From NCBI RefSeq assembly GCF_020616555.1, contig NZ_CP085173.1:4351501-4415500 (forward strand): a DNA stretch of 64,000 nt, in the 5' to 3' direction. The DNA comes from Streptomyces longhuiensis (GTDB taxonomy: Bacteria; Actinomycetota; Actinomycetes; Streptomycetales; Streptomycetaceae). Position numbers and translations under genes: made by a program. The notes below the pieces were generated by a model that worked only from the letters and a program-made list of their open reading frames with translations, was not told where the DNA came from and searched no databases. Below, piece after piece: positions 43,730-52,159 of the stretch (positions are counted from its first letter, which is position 1; every line of letters starts with the position of its first letter).

Positions 43730-45267
43730 GCCGCTCCCGCCTCCACCTTGCCGCCCCGGCCCTTCTTCGTACGTCCTGCGGGTACCGCCGCCGGCGCCCT
43801 GACCACCTCGTACTCACCGAGGTCGACCCGGCGCGTGGCGGACCGGAACTCGGTCGTCGTGCCCGGCCACAGCGTGGTGTTCACGCCGCTCGCGTCGAGG
43901 TACCAGCTGCTGCAGCCGCCGGAGCTCCACACGGTGCGCTCCATCCGGTCCTGCACGCGGCGGTTCCACGCGTTCACCGCGGAGGCGCGCGGGTCGAGGG
44001 CGACCCGGCCGCCGAGCACGTCCAACTGGCGTACGTAGTCGGCCAGATAGTTCAGCTGGGACTCGATCATCAGGATCATCGAGGAGTTGCCGAGGCCGGT
44101 GTTCGGCCCGATGACGGTCATGAAGTTCGGGAACCCGGCCGCCGTCGCGCCGCGCAGCGCCTTCATGCCGTCCTTCCAGGACTCCATGAGCGTGTGCCCC
44201 TCGGCGCCCACGACCCGGTCGGCGATCGGCATGTCCGTGACGTGGAAGCCGGTGCTGAAGACGATCGCGTCGACCTCGACCTCGCTCCCGTCGGTGGCGA
44301 CCAGCGTGGAGCCGCGGATCTCGCTGAGCCCGGAGGCCACGACGTCGACATTCGGCTGCGCGAGCGCCGGGTAGTAGGCGTTGGACAGCAGGATGCGCTT
44401 GCAGCCGATGCGGTAGTTCGGGGTGAGCTTGGCACGCAGGGCCGGGTCCTTGATCGACCGGTGGATGTTGCGCTTGGCGAGCTGCTCGACGAGGCCCAGC
44501 TCGTTGGGCCGCTTGGTGAACGCCTGCACCTGGAGCTCGCGGATGCCCCACAGCAGGCCGCGGCGGGCCTGCGTGGTGAACGGCAGCTGACGGTGCAGCC
44601 AGCGCTCGGCGCCGGTGATGGCGCGGTCGGCGCGCGGCATGACCCACGGCGGGGTGCGCTGGAAGAGGGTCAGCTGCGCCACGTCCCGCTGGATGGCCGG
44701 CACGATCTGGATGGCGGAGGCGCCGGTGCCGATCACGGCGACGCGCTTGCCGCGCAGGTCGTAGTCGTGGTCCCAGCGCGCGGAGTGGAAGACCTTGCCG
44801 GGGAAGGCGTCGAGGCCCTTGATGTCCGGCATCTTCGGGTCGGACAGCGGGCCGGTCGCGGAGATGACGACGTCGGCGGTGAGCGTCCCCTGCGACGTCT
44901 CGACCTCCCACCACAGCTTCTCGGTGTCCCAGCGCGCCTGCGTCACCTCGTGGTCGAAGCGGATGTGCGGGCGCAGCCGGAAGGTGTCGGCGACGCGCTC
45001 CAGGTACTCCCGGATGTGCTCCTGGCCGGAGAAGGTGCGCGGCCAGTCGGCGTTGGGCGCGAAGGAGAAGGAGTACAGGTGGGAGGGCACGTCGCACGCG
45101 CATCCCGGGTAACTGTTGTCGCGCCAGGTGCCGCCCACGGCGCCCGCCCGCTCCAGGACCACGAAATCGGTGACGCCTTCGCGCCGCAGCCGGACCGCGG
45201 CCCCGAGGCCGCCGAACCCGGACCCGATCACCGCCACCCGTACGTGCTCATGCTCGTGCTCAGTCAT
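43726..45267 (-). CDS. Flavin-containing Baeyer-Villiger-type monooxygenase
   Basis: A 513-residue class B flavoprotein. FAD motif VIGSGFGGLGAAVRL at residues 13-27, NADPH motif VIGTGASAIQI near 195, and the BVMO fingerprint F155-x-G-x-x-x-H161-x-x-x-W165-D in FPGKVFHSARWDHD. It inserts oxygen next to a ketone to give an ester or lactone. First gene of an operon with hydrolase and SDR. A palindromic site lies upstream, between it and a divergent MerR gene. Confidence 0.93.
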   Translation of the reverse strand: MTEHEHEHVRVAVIGSGFGGLGAAVRLRREGVTDFVVLERAGAVGGTWRDNSYPGCACDVPSHLYSFSFAPNADWPRTFSGQEHIREYLERVADTFRLRPHIRFDHEVTQARWDTEKLWWEVETSQGTLTADVVISATGPLSDPKMPDIKGLDAFPGKVFHSARWDHDYDLRGKRVAVIGTGASAIQIVPAIQRDVAQLTLFQRTPPWVMPRADRAITGAERWLHRQLPFTTQARRGLLWGIRELQVQAFTKRPNELGLVEQLAKRNIHRSIKDPALRAKLTPNYRIGCKRILLSNAYYPALAQPNVDVVASGLSEIRGSTLVATDGSEVEVDAIVFSTGFHVTDMPIADRVVGAEGHTLMESWKDGMKALRGATAAGFPNFMTVIGPNTGLGNSSMILMIESQLNYLADYVRQLDVLGGRVALDPRASAVNAWNRRVQDRMERTVWSSGGCSSWYLDASGVNTTLWPGTTTEFRSATRRVDLGEYEVVRAPAAVPAGRTKKGRGGKVEAGAA

Positions 45268-45294
45268 CCCGGCGCCTCCCTAACCGCACGACCC

Positions 45295-45312
45295 TGCCAG
45301 TGAACACTGGCA
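45295..45312. promoter_or_regulatory. Palindromic operator between BVMO operon and merR
   Basis: TGCCAGTG-AA-CACTGGCA, perfect 8-bp arms with a 2-base centre. It lies 28 bases upstream of the monooxygenase start and 86 bases before the MerR start. MerR regulators bind dyads in the spacer of their target promoters. Confidence 0.75.
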
Positions 45313-45397
45313 CAATGGGGAGAGTAGAGCAGGTGCGTACTGATGGGTAGGGGTCGGGACCACGAAAGTTACCGGCGGTACAACATAGGGTTCTCAC

Positions 45398-46105
45398 GTG
45401 GCGAAGGAAGCGGCGGAAACATCCGTGGAAGAAGCGGCGAAAGAGGCGGCGAAGAACACCGGCACCCGGGAGTTCCGCATGGAGGAGCTCGCACGGGAGG
45501 CGGGCATCACCGTGCGCACCCTGCGCTTCTACCGCGAGCGCAAGCTCATCCCGCCGCCGCGCCGCGAGGGCCGCATCGCCTGGTACGACGAGAGCCACCT
45601 GGCCCGCCTGCGCACCATCGCCGCCCTCCTGGAACGCGGCCACACCCTCAACGGCATCGCCGAACTCTCCGAGGCCTTCGACCGCGGCCGCGACGTCGGC
45701 GAACTCCTCGGCCTCGGCCAACCCTCCGAGGAGACCCCCGTCCGCCTCACCCCCGAGGAGCTGGCCGACTACTTCGCGGGCCAGGTCACCCCGGAAAACC
45801 TCGAAGCCGCGATGGACCTCGGCTACGTCGGCGTCGACGGCGAGGAGATCGTCCACGTCAGCCGGCGCCTGCTCGACGTGTCGGCCGCCCTGGTCCGCGA
45901 GGGCGTCCCGCTCGCCGACGTCCTCGCGGCCGCCAAACGCGTCCGCGCCCACGCCGAGGACCTGGCCGAACTCTTCACCGACCTGGTCCTCTCGCACGCC
46001 ACGGAACACGACCTCCAGCGCCTGCGCCCGCTCGCCAAGAGCGTCGTCGAGGCGGAACTGTCCCTGGCCCTGGACCGCGCCCTGGCCAGGAAACCCGAAG
46101 AGTGA
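45398..46105 (+). CDS. MerR family regulator
   Basis: A 235-residue protein with a 27-residue Ala/Glu-rich leader and the MerR winged helix at about residues 28-95 (FRMEELAREAGITVRTLRFY, then RLRTIAALLERGHTLNGIAE). The C-terminal part (100-235) is an all-helical domain without a metal-binding Cys, so it probably senses an organic ligand. GTG 45398 is the likely start; ATG at residue 27 is a shorter alternative. Divergent from the monooxygenase operon and separated by the 45295-45312 palindrome. Confidence 0.92.
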   Translation: MAKEAAETSVEEAAKEAAKNTGTREFRMEELAREAGITVRTLRFYRERKLIPPPRREGRIAWYDESHLARLRTIAALLERGHTLNGIAELSEAFDRGRDVGELLGLGQPSEETPVRLTPEELADYFAGQVTPENLEAAMDLGYVGVDGEEIVHVSRRLLDVSAALVREGVPLADVLAAAKRVRAHAEDLAELFTDLVLSHATEHDLQRLRPLAKSVVEAELSLALDRALARKPEE

Positions 46106-46118
46106 GCAGCCCCGCCGC

Positions 46119-47129
46119 CTACCTCGGCAACCACCAACGCGCCTTGTAGATCCCGCCGTCGACGAGCGTGTACGAACCCGGCGGCCGGTGCACACCCACC
46201 TTCGTCGTCCACCAGGTCTCACCCAGACCGCTCTCCGGCACCGTGGTGAGCGCCTGCCCGGTGCGCGGATCGTCCCCGATCGCCTTCACCCCGGACCGCA
46301 CGATCTCGGCCGCACCGGCGAAGTCTTGCACGAAGACCCCGCCCGCGATGTCGTACTGGAACACGGAAGCGCTCGTGGTCACCCACAGCCGCCCCGGGCG
46401 CCCCGCCACCGGGAACAGGTCGTGCCCGCCGGGCGACTTCCCCGGCTTGGCGACCGGCAGCCCCACCGACGACAGCCGCGTCAGCGCGGGCCGCACCCGG
46501 CTGCCACCCACCCGGTACGCGACCAACTCGTCGTCGCCCAGCGCCCACAACACCTCACGCCGGGCGTCCCAGTGCAGCCCGTGCGCACCTTTCAGCGTCA
46601 CCTCGGCGAACCGCTGCGCGTGCGGGCCGAGCGAGGCGGCGTAGAGCCTGACGAGCGCCCCCGTACTGCACGCGACGGCCACGTTCCCGTCCGGCAGGAT
46701 CTCGATGCTGTGCGGGTTGAAGAGGTCGTCGCCGGGCCCGAGCGTCGCACCCCAGTACCGCCGCCCCGACGGATACGACACGACGGCCGCGAACCCGAAG
46801 GACGCCGTGGTCAGCAGATACGTCCGCCCACGATGCACCCGGACCTTCGCCTCGGCGGGGTACACCCAGCTCTCGTCCGGCACGAGATCCCGGTAGCGCG
46901 GGTCCCCGACGGGCGAGAACTGCCACCGCACACAGGACGGATCGACGGCCGGATCCCAGACGGTCCGCCCCGGATCGAGCACGAGGATCCGCTTGCTCGC
47001 CTGCTCGGTGACCATGACCCCGGGCACCCCGGAGGCCACCGCACGAGCGACCCCCGGCGCCACCACAGCCGCAACCCCGGCCCCGGCGGCCCCGAGCAGC
47101 ACACGACGCCTGGAAGGAAGCACAGACAT
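46119..47129 (-). CDS. Tat-exported beta-propeller-like protein, function unknown
   Basis: A 336-residue protein with a twin-arginine signal peptide (MSVLPSRRRVLLGAAGAGVA, cleavage likely after VARAVA). The mature part has repeated short strands (LPDGNVAVACSTGALVRLY, ALGDDELVAYRVGG, LWVTTSASVFQYD) of propeller type; it resembles the uncharacterised DUF6528-like group of actinobacterial secreted proteins, to my recollection. No catalytic residues were identified. ATG 47129 is chosen because the Arg-Arg motif follows directly. Single gene, convergent with merR and upstream of xthA's end. Confidence 0.8.
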   Translation of the reverse strand: MSVLPSRRRVLLGAAGAGVAAVVAPGVARAVASGVPGVMVTEQASKRILVLDPGRTVWDPAVDPSCVRWQFSPVGDPRYRDLVPDESWVYPAEAKVRVHRGRTYLLTTASFGFAAVVSYPSGRRYWGATLGPGDDLFNPHSIEILPDGNVAVACSTGALVRLYAASLGPHAQRFAEVTLKGAHGLHWDARREVLWALGDDELVAYRVGGSRVRPALTRLSSVGLPVAKPGKSPGGHDLFPVAGRPGRLWVTTSASVFQYDIAGGVFVQDFAGAAEIVRSGVKAIGDDPRTGQALTTVPESGLGETWWTTKVGVHRPPGSYTLVDGGIYKARWWLPR

Positions 47130-47284
47130 GAAGTCCCCCCGCACGATTGCCAGTTGACCACTCGAACGACGTGCCATGCGCACGCCGAAATCTGCCACGG
47201 CGCGCGAGCGCGGGGACAGACCCCTACCGGACTTTGTGACGCAGGACCACTCGCACCCCAAGGCCCCGCGCGCGCCTCAAGGAC

Positions 47285-48085
47285 CTACTCGTAGACGACG
47301 GTCACCGGCGCGTGGTCCGACCACCGCTCGTCATGCGTGGCGGCCCGCTCGACGAACCCCTTGACCGCACGCCCGGCGAGCCCGGGCGTCGAGAGGTGGT
47401 AGTCGATCCTCCATCCAGAATCATTGTCGAAAGCCCGCCCCCGGTACGACCACCACGAGTACGGACCCTCCTCGTCGGGGTGCAGGGAGCGCACCACGTC
47501 GACGTAGCCGCCGTCGGCCTCGTCGAGGACCTGTCCGAGCCAGTCGCGCTCCTCGGGGAGGAAGCCGGAGTTCTTCTTGTTGGACTTCCAGTTCTTGAGG
47601 TCGGCCTCGCGGTGGGCGATGTTCCAGTCGCCGCACACGAGCACCTCGCGGCCCTCGGCGGCGGCCCGCTCGCGCAGGCCCTTCAGATAGGCCAGGAACT
47701 CGCCCATGAAGCGGATCTTCTCGTCCTGACGCTCGGTCCCGACCTCGCCGGAGGGCAGATAGAGGCTGGCGACGACGACGCCGGGGAGGTCCACCTCCAC
47801 GTACCGCCCGCTCCCGTCGAACTCCTCGGACCCGAAGCCGATCTGTACGCGCTCCGGCTCACGGCGCGTGTAGAGCGACACACCCGCCCGCCCCTTCGCG
47901 CCGGCGGGGGCGTGCACGACGTGCCACCCCTCGGGCTCGCGCACCTCGTCGGGCAGCTGCTGCGGCTCCGCCCGCACCTCCTGGAGGCACAGGACGTCCG
48001 CGGAGGTCCCGGCCAGCCACTCCACGAAGCCCTTCTTGGCGGCGGCCCGCAGCCCGTTCACGTTGACACTCGTCACAGTCAGCAC
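47285..48085 (-). CDS. xthA: Exodeoxyribonuclease III
   Basis: A 266-residue EEP-family nuclease that repairs abasic sites and trims 3' ends. Conserved residues: SVNVNGLRAA (Asn), LCLQEVRAE (metal-binding Glu), the catalytic Tyr in VVASLYLPSGE, CGDWNIAH (Asp-Asn) and RIDYHLST plus DHAPVTV with the catalytic His at the end. GTG 48085 (VLTVTSVNVNG) fits the family start. Divergent from an acetyltransferase gene across 67 bases. Confidence 0.95.
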   Translation of the reverse strand: MLTVTSVNVNGLRAAAKKGFVEWLAGTSADVLCLQEVRAEPQQLPDEVREPEGWHVVHAPAGAKGRAGVSLYTRREPERVQIGFGSEEFDGSGRYVEVDLPGVVVASLYLPSGEVGTERQDEKIRFMGEFLAYLKGLRERAAAEGREVLVCGDWNIAHREADLKNWKSNKKNSGFLPEERDWLGQVLDEADGGYVDVVRSLHPDEEGPYSWWSYRGRAFDNDSGWRIDYHLSTPGLAGRAVKGFVERAATHDERWSDHAPVTVVYE

Positions 48086-48152
48086 CGGGGCACCATACCG
48101 GCACACTTGAACGGACAGCCGCATTCGCCAGCATAGAGATACGATACTCAGC

Positions 48153-48650
48153 ATGACTATTCAGCCCATGGCGCCCACCCTCCAGCGCGTCTCCTTCGGA
48201 CACCCCGACGCGATCAAGCTGAACGACCGCGTGCAGCTCGAATACGCCGAGCGCTACGGCGACGACGGCGACGTCACCCCGCTCGACCCGACGATGTTCG
48301 ACGCCCCGCGCGGCCTCTACCTGATCGCGTACGACGACGGGGGCACCCCGCTCGCCACCGGCGGCTGGCGTACCCAGGACCGGAACGACGAGGGATATTC
48401 GGACGGCGACGCCGAGCTGAAGAGGATGTACGTCACGCCGGAGGCCCGGGGCCTGGGTCTGGCCCGGCGCATTCTCGCGGCCCTGGAGGACGACGCCCGC
48501 GCCGCCGGCCGTTCGCGCATGGTCCTGGAGACGGGCCTCAAGCAGCCGGAGGCCATCGCTCTCTACGGGTCGAGCGGCTACACGCCCTGCAGCAAGTTCG
48601 GCCATTACCGCTTCGAGGAACTGAGCCGCTGCTTCGCCAAGGCACTGTGA
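48153..48650 (+). CDS. GNAT family N-acetyltransferase
   Basis: A 165-residue single-domain acetyltransferase. Acetyl-CoA loop MYVTPEARGLGLARRILAAL, then MVLETGLKQPEAIALYGSSGY and FGHYRFEELSRCFAKAL at the end. This motif order is common to small Streptomyces GNATs related to toxin or antibiotic acetyltransferases. ATG 48153 or ATG 48168 (five codons on) could be the start. Ends 50 bases before a shared terminator. Confidence 0.9.
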   Translation: MTIQPMAPTLQRVSFGHPDAIKLNDRVQLEYAERYGDDGDVTPLDPTMFDAPRGLYLIAYDDGGTPLATGGWRTQDRNDEGYSDGDAELKRMYVTPEARGLGLARRILAALEDDARAAGRSRMVLETGLKQPEAIALYGSSGYTPCSKFGHYRFEELSRCFAKAL

Positions 48651-48703
48651 CGCGCGCAACATCAGGGAAAGGGCGCCACGGGGGAGAGAGCGGAAAGCAA
48701 GGC

Positions 48704-48737
48704 AAGAGCCCCACCGGACGAATCCGGTGGGGCTCTT
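48704..48737. terminator. Terminator shared by the acetyltransferase gene and tRNA-Ala
   Basis: Arms AAGAGCCCCACCGGA (48704-48718) and TCCGGTGGGGCTCTT (48723-48737), a perfect 15-bp stem with a CGAA loop. It ends 9 bases from the 3' end of the leftward tRNA gene and can act in both directions. Confidence 0.85.
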
Positions 48738-48745
48738 AATTGCGG

Positions 48746-48819
48746 TGGACCTGTGGGGATTTGAACCCCAGACCCCCTCGATGCGAACGAGGTGCGCTAC
48801 CAGACTGCGCCACAGGCCC
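48746..48819 (-). tRNA. tRNA-Ala (anticodon CGC)
   Basis: On the minus strand a 74-base cloverleaf: acceptor GGGCCTG/CAGGTCC (one G-U), D-loop with AGTCTGGTAGC, anticodon stem CCTCG/CGAGG with loop TTCGCAT (anticodon CGC, reads GCG), T-loop GTTCAAATC and discriminator A at 48746. CCA is not encoded. Anticodon CGC is useful for the GCG codons so common in this genome. Confidence 0.95.
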
Positions 48820-48905
48820 TTGCAACGAGTGAAACTCTAGCATCCCGATCGGGGTGCTCGGAAATCCGTTCCTGGCTGGTCAGCCAGGGTGGCCCCGGAC
48901 GGGTC

Positions 48906-50243
48906 TCACTCGTTGGCCGCGCGGGGGCGGCCGCCGTCGTCGTACTGGTCGAAGAGCGGCGTGCGGCCGCGCTCGCGCGAGCGGCGCGCGGAGGCGGCCC
49001 GGCGGGCGTCGCTGCGCTCGTCCCCGATCTCGTCCGCGCCGTCGCATTCCTCGGACGCCGCCGCCGGCTCCTCGCCGGCATGCCCGTCCGGCTCCTGCTG
49101 CGCCGCGCCCGCCGTGCTGGAGCGGGCCGAGCTCCACGCGTCGGGGGCGCCGAGGTCGACGCTGCCCGTGGCGCGCGGGGCGACCGGGGCGGTCACATAC
49201 GTAGGCAGGGGCACCGGGACCGGGTCCCAGCTGTCGCCTTGGCCGGGGCCGCGCTGCCGTTCGCGCTGCTGGTCGACCCACTCGGCATGGTCGGTCTGCT
49301 CGACGAGTGCGCGCCGGTCGGCCGCGAGCGCCTCGAGACCGGGGTCGGTCTCCACCTCTGGCGCAGGCCCCTCTTCGGTCTCCTCCGCGGCGGCCCGGCC
49401 CGCGGCGGGCTGGCGCCTGCGAGGCTGCCGCTCGCGCAGCCGCTGCGCCGCGACCTCGGCCTGGCGCCGGTCCATCGTGTACGCGAAGCGCCGCCGCTCC
49501 TGGGCCCGCAGATAGAAGATGTACGAGCTGAGCAGCACGGCGGGCACGGCAGGTGCCCACAGGAACGCGAGCCCGCCGACGGCGGCGACGACCGCGCCGG
49601 CCGTGAAGGCGAGGAAGAGCATGACGGTCGTACGGCGCCTGCGCGCGAGCACCTTGGAGCGGCGGGCACGGGCGGCGGCGTCCGCCGAGGCGGCCTGGCG
49701 CTCGGCCGCGGACCGGTCGGACTGCGCGCGGTCCGACTGCTGGCGGTCGGGGCCCGGGCGTCCGGTTGCCGACCTGCCGTTCGTGTGCGGGTCGCCGGCG
49801 GGCCGGTCGTGGTTCGGCCGGTCGTGTGCCTGCTGGTCGTGGGGGGTCCGGGCGGAGACCTGGCGCTCGGGTGTCTGCCGGGCGGGCGAGGTCCTGGGCT
49901 GGGGCCGGGACTCGGATCCGGGCTGCCGCTCGTGGCAGGCGTCCCGGTTCTCGTTCCTGCGCTCGCCGCGGATCGGAGGCGCGGCGAAGGCCCGGACGTC
50001 CACCGAGTCGGTGACGTCGTCCGGGTCGCTGCGCTGCTCCTCCCCTTCGGGAGAGCGCGTCTGCAGGTCCTTGGCGTATCGGCGCTCCATGCCCGCCCGT
50101 CCGGACAGCAGCCGGATGGCGGTGCTGAAGCGTTCCGTCGGACGGGCCTCGTTCAGCTCGTCCTGCCTACGGAGCCACATCGGCACCAAGTAGGCGGCCC
50201 AGGCCCCGACGATGACTGCGTAGATGAGGCCGCTGCTGCTCAC
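48906..50243 (-). CDS. sepX: Divisome membrane protein SepX/GlpR
   Basis: A 445-residue protein beginning MSSSGLIYAVIVGAWAAYLV, then WLRRQDELNEARPTERFS: one N-terminal span and the conserved cytoplasmic block of SepX (Streptomyces) and GlpR (Corynebacterium). A disordered Arg/Asp/Pro/Gln-rich middle is followed by two more spans (TTVMLFLAFTAGAVVAAVGG and AFLWAPAVPAVLLSSYIFYL, about 228-268) and a long basic/acidic tail. SepX is needed for septation and sporulation; GlpR is the membrane receptor of the gephyrin-like Glp protein that binds FtsZ. The glp-like moeA gene lies in the same cluster at 52.2-53.5 kb. Confidence 0.9.
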   Translation of the reverse strand: MSSSGLIYAVIVGAWAAYLVPMWLRRQDELNEARPTERFSTAIRLLSGRAGMERRYAKDLQTRSPEGEEQRSDPDDVTDSVDVRAFAAPPIRGERRNENRDACHERQPGSESRPQPRTSPARQTPERQVSARTPHDQQAHDRPNHDRPAGDPHTNGRSATGRPGPDRQQSDRAQSDRSAAERQAASADAAARARRSKVLARRRRTTVMLFLAFTAGAVVAAVGGLAFLWAPAVPAVLLSSYIFYLRAQERRRFAYTMDRRQAEVAAQRLRERQPRRRQPAAGRAAAEETEEGPAPEVETDPGLEALAADRRALVEQTDHAEWVDQQRERQRGPGQGDSWDPVPVPLPTYVTAPVAPRATGSVDLGAPDAWSSARSSTAGAAQQEPDGHAGEEPAAASEECDGADEIGDERSDARRAASARRSRERGRTPLFDQYDDGGRPRAANE

Positions 50244-50414
50244 GCCTCACACGGTAGAGGGGTTTGCATGGGGGCATCCGCCAATTGAGCCGGTGTGTCG
50301 CACGATCTGGCTGATATTTCGAGCTTTTTTTCCGACTGAGGCATCAACGCGCCGCCCGTCGAGCGAATTTAATGCCTGCGGCGGACGGATCCCGATCAAT
50401 ATCGAACACTTATT

Positions 50415-51086
50415 TTATTTTGGCGATGTGCCGGGCTGCCCCGCGGTGTTCGGACCGCCCGGACCAGCGGCGTTGCCGCCACGCTTGCGACGCCAGCGGC
50501 TCAGGAGGCCTTCCGGGACCTCCTCCGCGGTGAGCGCGAAGACGAGATGGTCGCGCCACCCGCCGTCGATGTGGAGATAGCGGGGCCGCAGCCCTTCCTC
50601 ACGGAATCCGAGTTTTTCGACGACCCGGCGGCTCGGCCCGTTCTCCGGGCGAATGCAGACCTCGATGCGGTGCAGGCCCACCGTGCGGAAGCAATGGTCG
50701 ACCGCGAGCGCCACAGCCGTCGGCATCACACCGCGCCCGGCCACCGACTCGTCGACCCAGTAGCCGACGTGGCCCGAGCACATCGAGCCCCAGGTGATCC
50801 CCGCCACCGTCAACTGCCCGACCATGCGCCCCTGGTACTCGATGACGAAGGGCAGCATGCGCCCCGCGCTCGCCTCGGCGCGCAGATGGCGAACCATCTG
50901 ACGGTAGGTCGGACGGTGGGCGACGGGGCCGCTGGGCGTGGGCGGCGGGATGGTCGCTTCCCAGGGGCGCAGCCAGTCGCGGTTGCGGCGGTTGACCTCG
51001 CGCCAGGCCCGTTGGTCGCGCAGTTTTATCGGGCGCAGACAGACGTCACCGTCCGTCAGCTCGACCGGCCAGGATGGGCTGTTCAG
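50415..51086 (-). CDS. RimJ-type GNAT acetyltransferase, apparent CTG start
   Basis: A GNAT protein of about 223 residues, with VELTDGDVCLRPIKLRDQR (first strand) and ESVAGRGVMPTAVALAVDHC (acetyl-CoA loop). RimJ relatives acetylate N-terminal residues of ribosomal proteins. Domain sequence begins before the first ATG at 50897 (VRHLRAEASAG), which would lose the first 63 residues. Between an in-frame TGA at about 51101 and 50897 there is no ATG, GTG or TTG; the best start is CTG 51086, overlapping the mogA TGA (CTGA) with GGGGGTG 5 bases upstream. The pair with sepX/glpR is conserved. Confidence 0.85.
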   Translation of the reverse strand: MNSPSWPVELTDGDVCLRPIKLRDQRAWREVNRRNRDWLRPWEATIPPPTPSGPVAHRPTYRQMVRHLRAEASAGRMLPFVIEYQGRMVGQLTVAGITWGSMCSGHVGYWVDESVAGRGVMPTAVALAVDHCFRTVGLHRIEVCIRPENGPSRRVVEKLGFREEGLRPRYLHIDGGWRDHLVFALTAEEVPEGLLSRWRRKRGGNAAGPGGPNTAGQPGTSPK

Positions 51087-51583
51087 CTCGCACCCCCGTC
51101 AGGTCTGGGGTGGTCGCCGCCGCGCAGTTGGTCGACGGCGTGGGTCAGCAGGGTGCCGAGTACGGCGAGGCCGTCCTTGACGCCGCCGGACGACCCGGGC
51201 AGGTTCACGATCAGGGTGCGTCCCGCGACGCCGGCGAGGCCCCGGGAGAGCGCGGCCGTGGGGACCTTCTCGCGTCCGAACGCGCGGATGGCCTCGGGGA
51301 TGCCGGGCACCTCGTGGTCGAGCACGCTGCGGGTGGCCTCGGGGGTGCGGTCGGTGGGCGAGATGCCGGTGCCGCCGGTGGTGAGGATGACGTCGTACCC
51401 GGCGTCGACACCGGCCCGCAGCGCCTCGGCCACCGGGTCGCCGTCGGGCACGACCTGCGGCCCGTCGACCTGGAAGCCCATGGCTTCGAGGCCCTTCGCG
51501 ATGCGGGGGCCGCCCGTGTCGGCGTAGACCCCGGCGGCGGCGCGGTTGGAGGCGGTGACGACCAAGGCGCGGTAGGGGCTCAT
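51083..51583 (-). CDS. mogA: Molybdenum cofactor protein MogA/MoaB
   Basis: A 166-residue MoCF-fold protein: [17 protein letters not shown] (molybdopterin-binding loop), [14 protein letters not shown], and [19 protein letters not shown] (second loop). It adenylylates molybdopterin before molybdenum insertion. Its ATG overlaps the moaC stop by 4 bases and its TGA overlaps the CTG start of the next gene. Part of the run galU-glp-moaC-mogA-rimJ. Confidence 0.93.
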   Translation of the reverse strand: MSPYRALVVTASNRAAAGVYADTGGPRIAKGLEAMGFQVDGPQVVPDGDPVAEALRAGVDAGYDVILTTGGTGISPTDRTPEATRSVLDHEVPGIPEAIRAFGREKVPTAALSRGLAGVAGRTLIVNLPGSSGGVKDGLAVLGTLLTHAVDQLRGGDHPRPDGGAS

Positions 51584-52074
51584 TCCCCGGCCTCCGGGCG
51601 GGTCCAGTGGCCCGACTTGCCGCCCGTCTTCTCCTCGACGCGTACGTCCGTGATGACGGCGCCCTTGTCGACGGCCTTCACCATGTCGATCACCGTGAGC
51701 GCGGCCACCGAGACGGCCGTCAGGGCCTCCATCTCGACGCCCGTGCGGTCGGTGGTCTTCACCGTGGCGAGGATCTCGACCGCGTCGTCGGCGACGGACA
51801 GGTCCAGTTTCACTCCGGACACCGACAGCGGGTGGCAGAGCGGGATGAGGTCGGGGGTGCGCTTGGCACCCATGATTCCGGCGATGCGCGCCGTGGCGAG
51901 GGCGTCGCCCTTGGGCACTCCCTCGCCGCGCAGCAGCTCCACCACGCGGGGCGATACGAGGACGCGGCCGCTGGCACGGGCGGTGCGCGCGGTCACGTCC
52001 TTGGCGGACACGTCGACCATGCGGGCCGCGCCCGCCTCGTCGATGTGCGTCAGTCGGTCCTGCGAACTGCTCAT
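51580..52074 (-). CDS. moaC: Cyclic pyranopterin monophosphate synthase accessory protein MoaC
   Basis: A 164-residue MoaC: start [20 protein letters not shown], conserved [13 protein letters not shown] (substrate His) and [20 protein letters not shown] then [12 protein letters not shown], which hold the family's active-site Asp and Lys. It converts the MoaA product to cyclic pyranopterin monophosphate. The partner moaA is not in the window. Confidence 0.94.
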   Translation of the reverse strand: MSSSQDRLTHIDEAGAARMVDVSAKDVTARTARASGRVLVSPRVVELLRGEGVPKGDALATARIAGIMGAKRTPDLIPLCHPLSVSGVKLDLSVADDAVEILATVKTTDRTGVEMEALTAVSVAALTVIDMVKAVDKGAVITDVRVEEKTGGKSGHWTRPEAGE

Positions 52075-52159
52075 GGTGCTCTGGCGCTCCCGGTCCGTGG
52101 GCTACGCGGTGCGGCGCGCGGCCTGTTGTGCGCGACACGGTATCGCGCGGACGGGGCGC

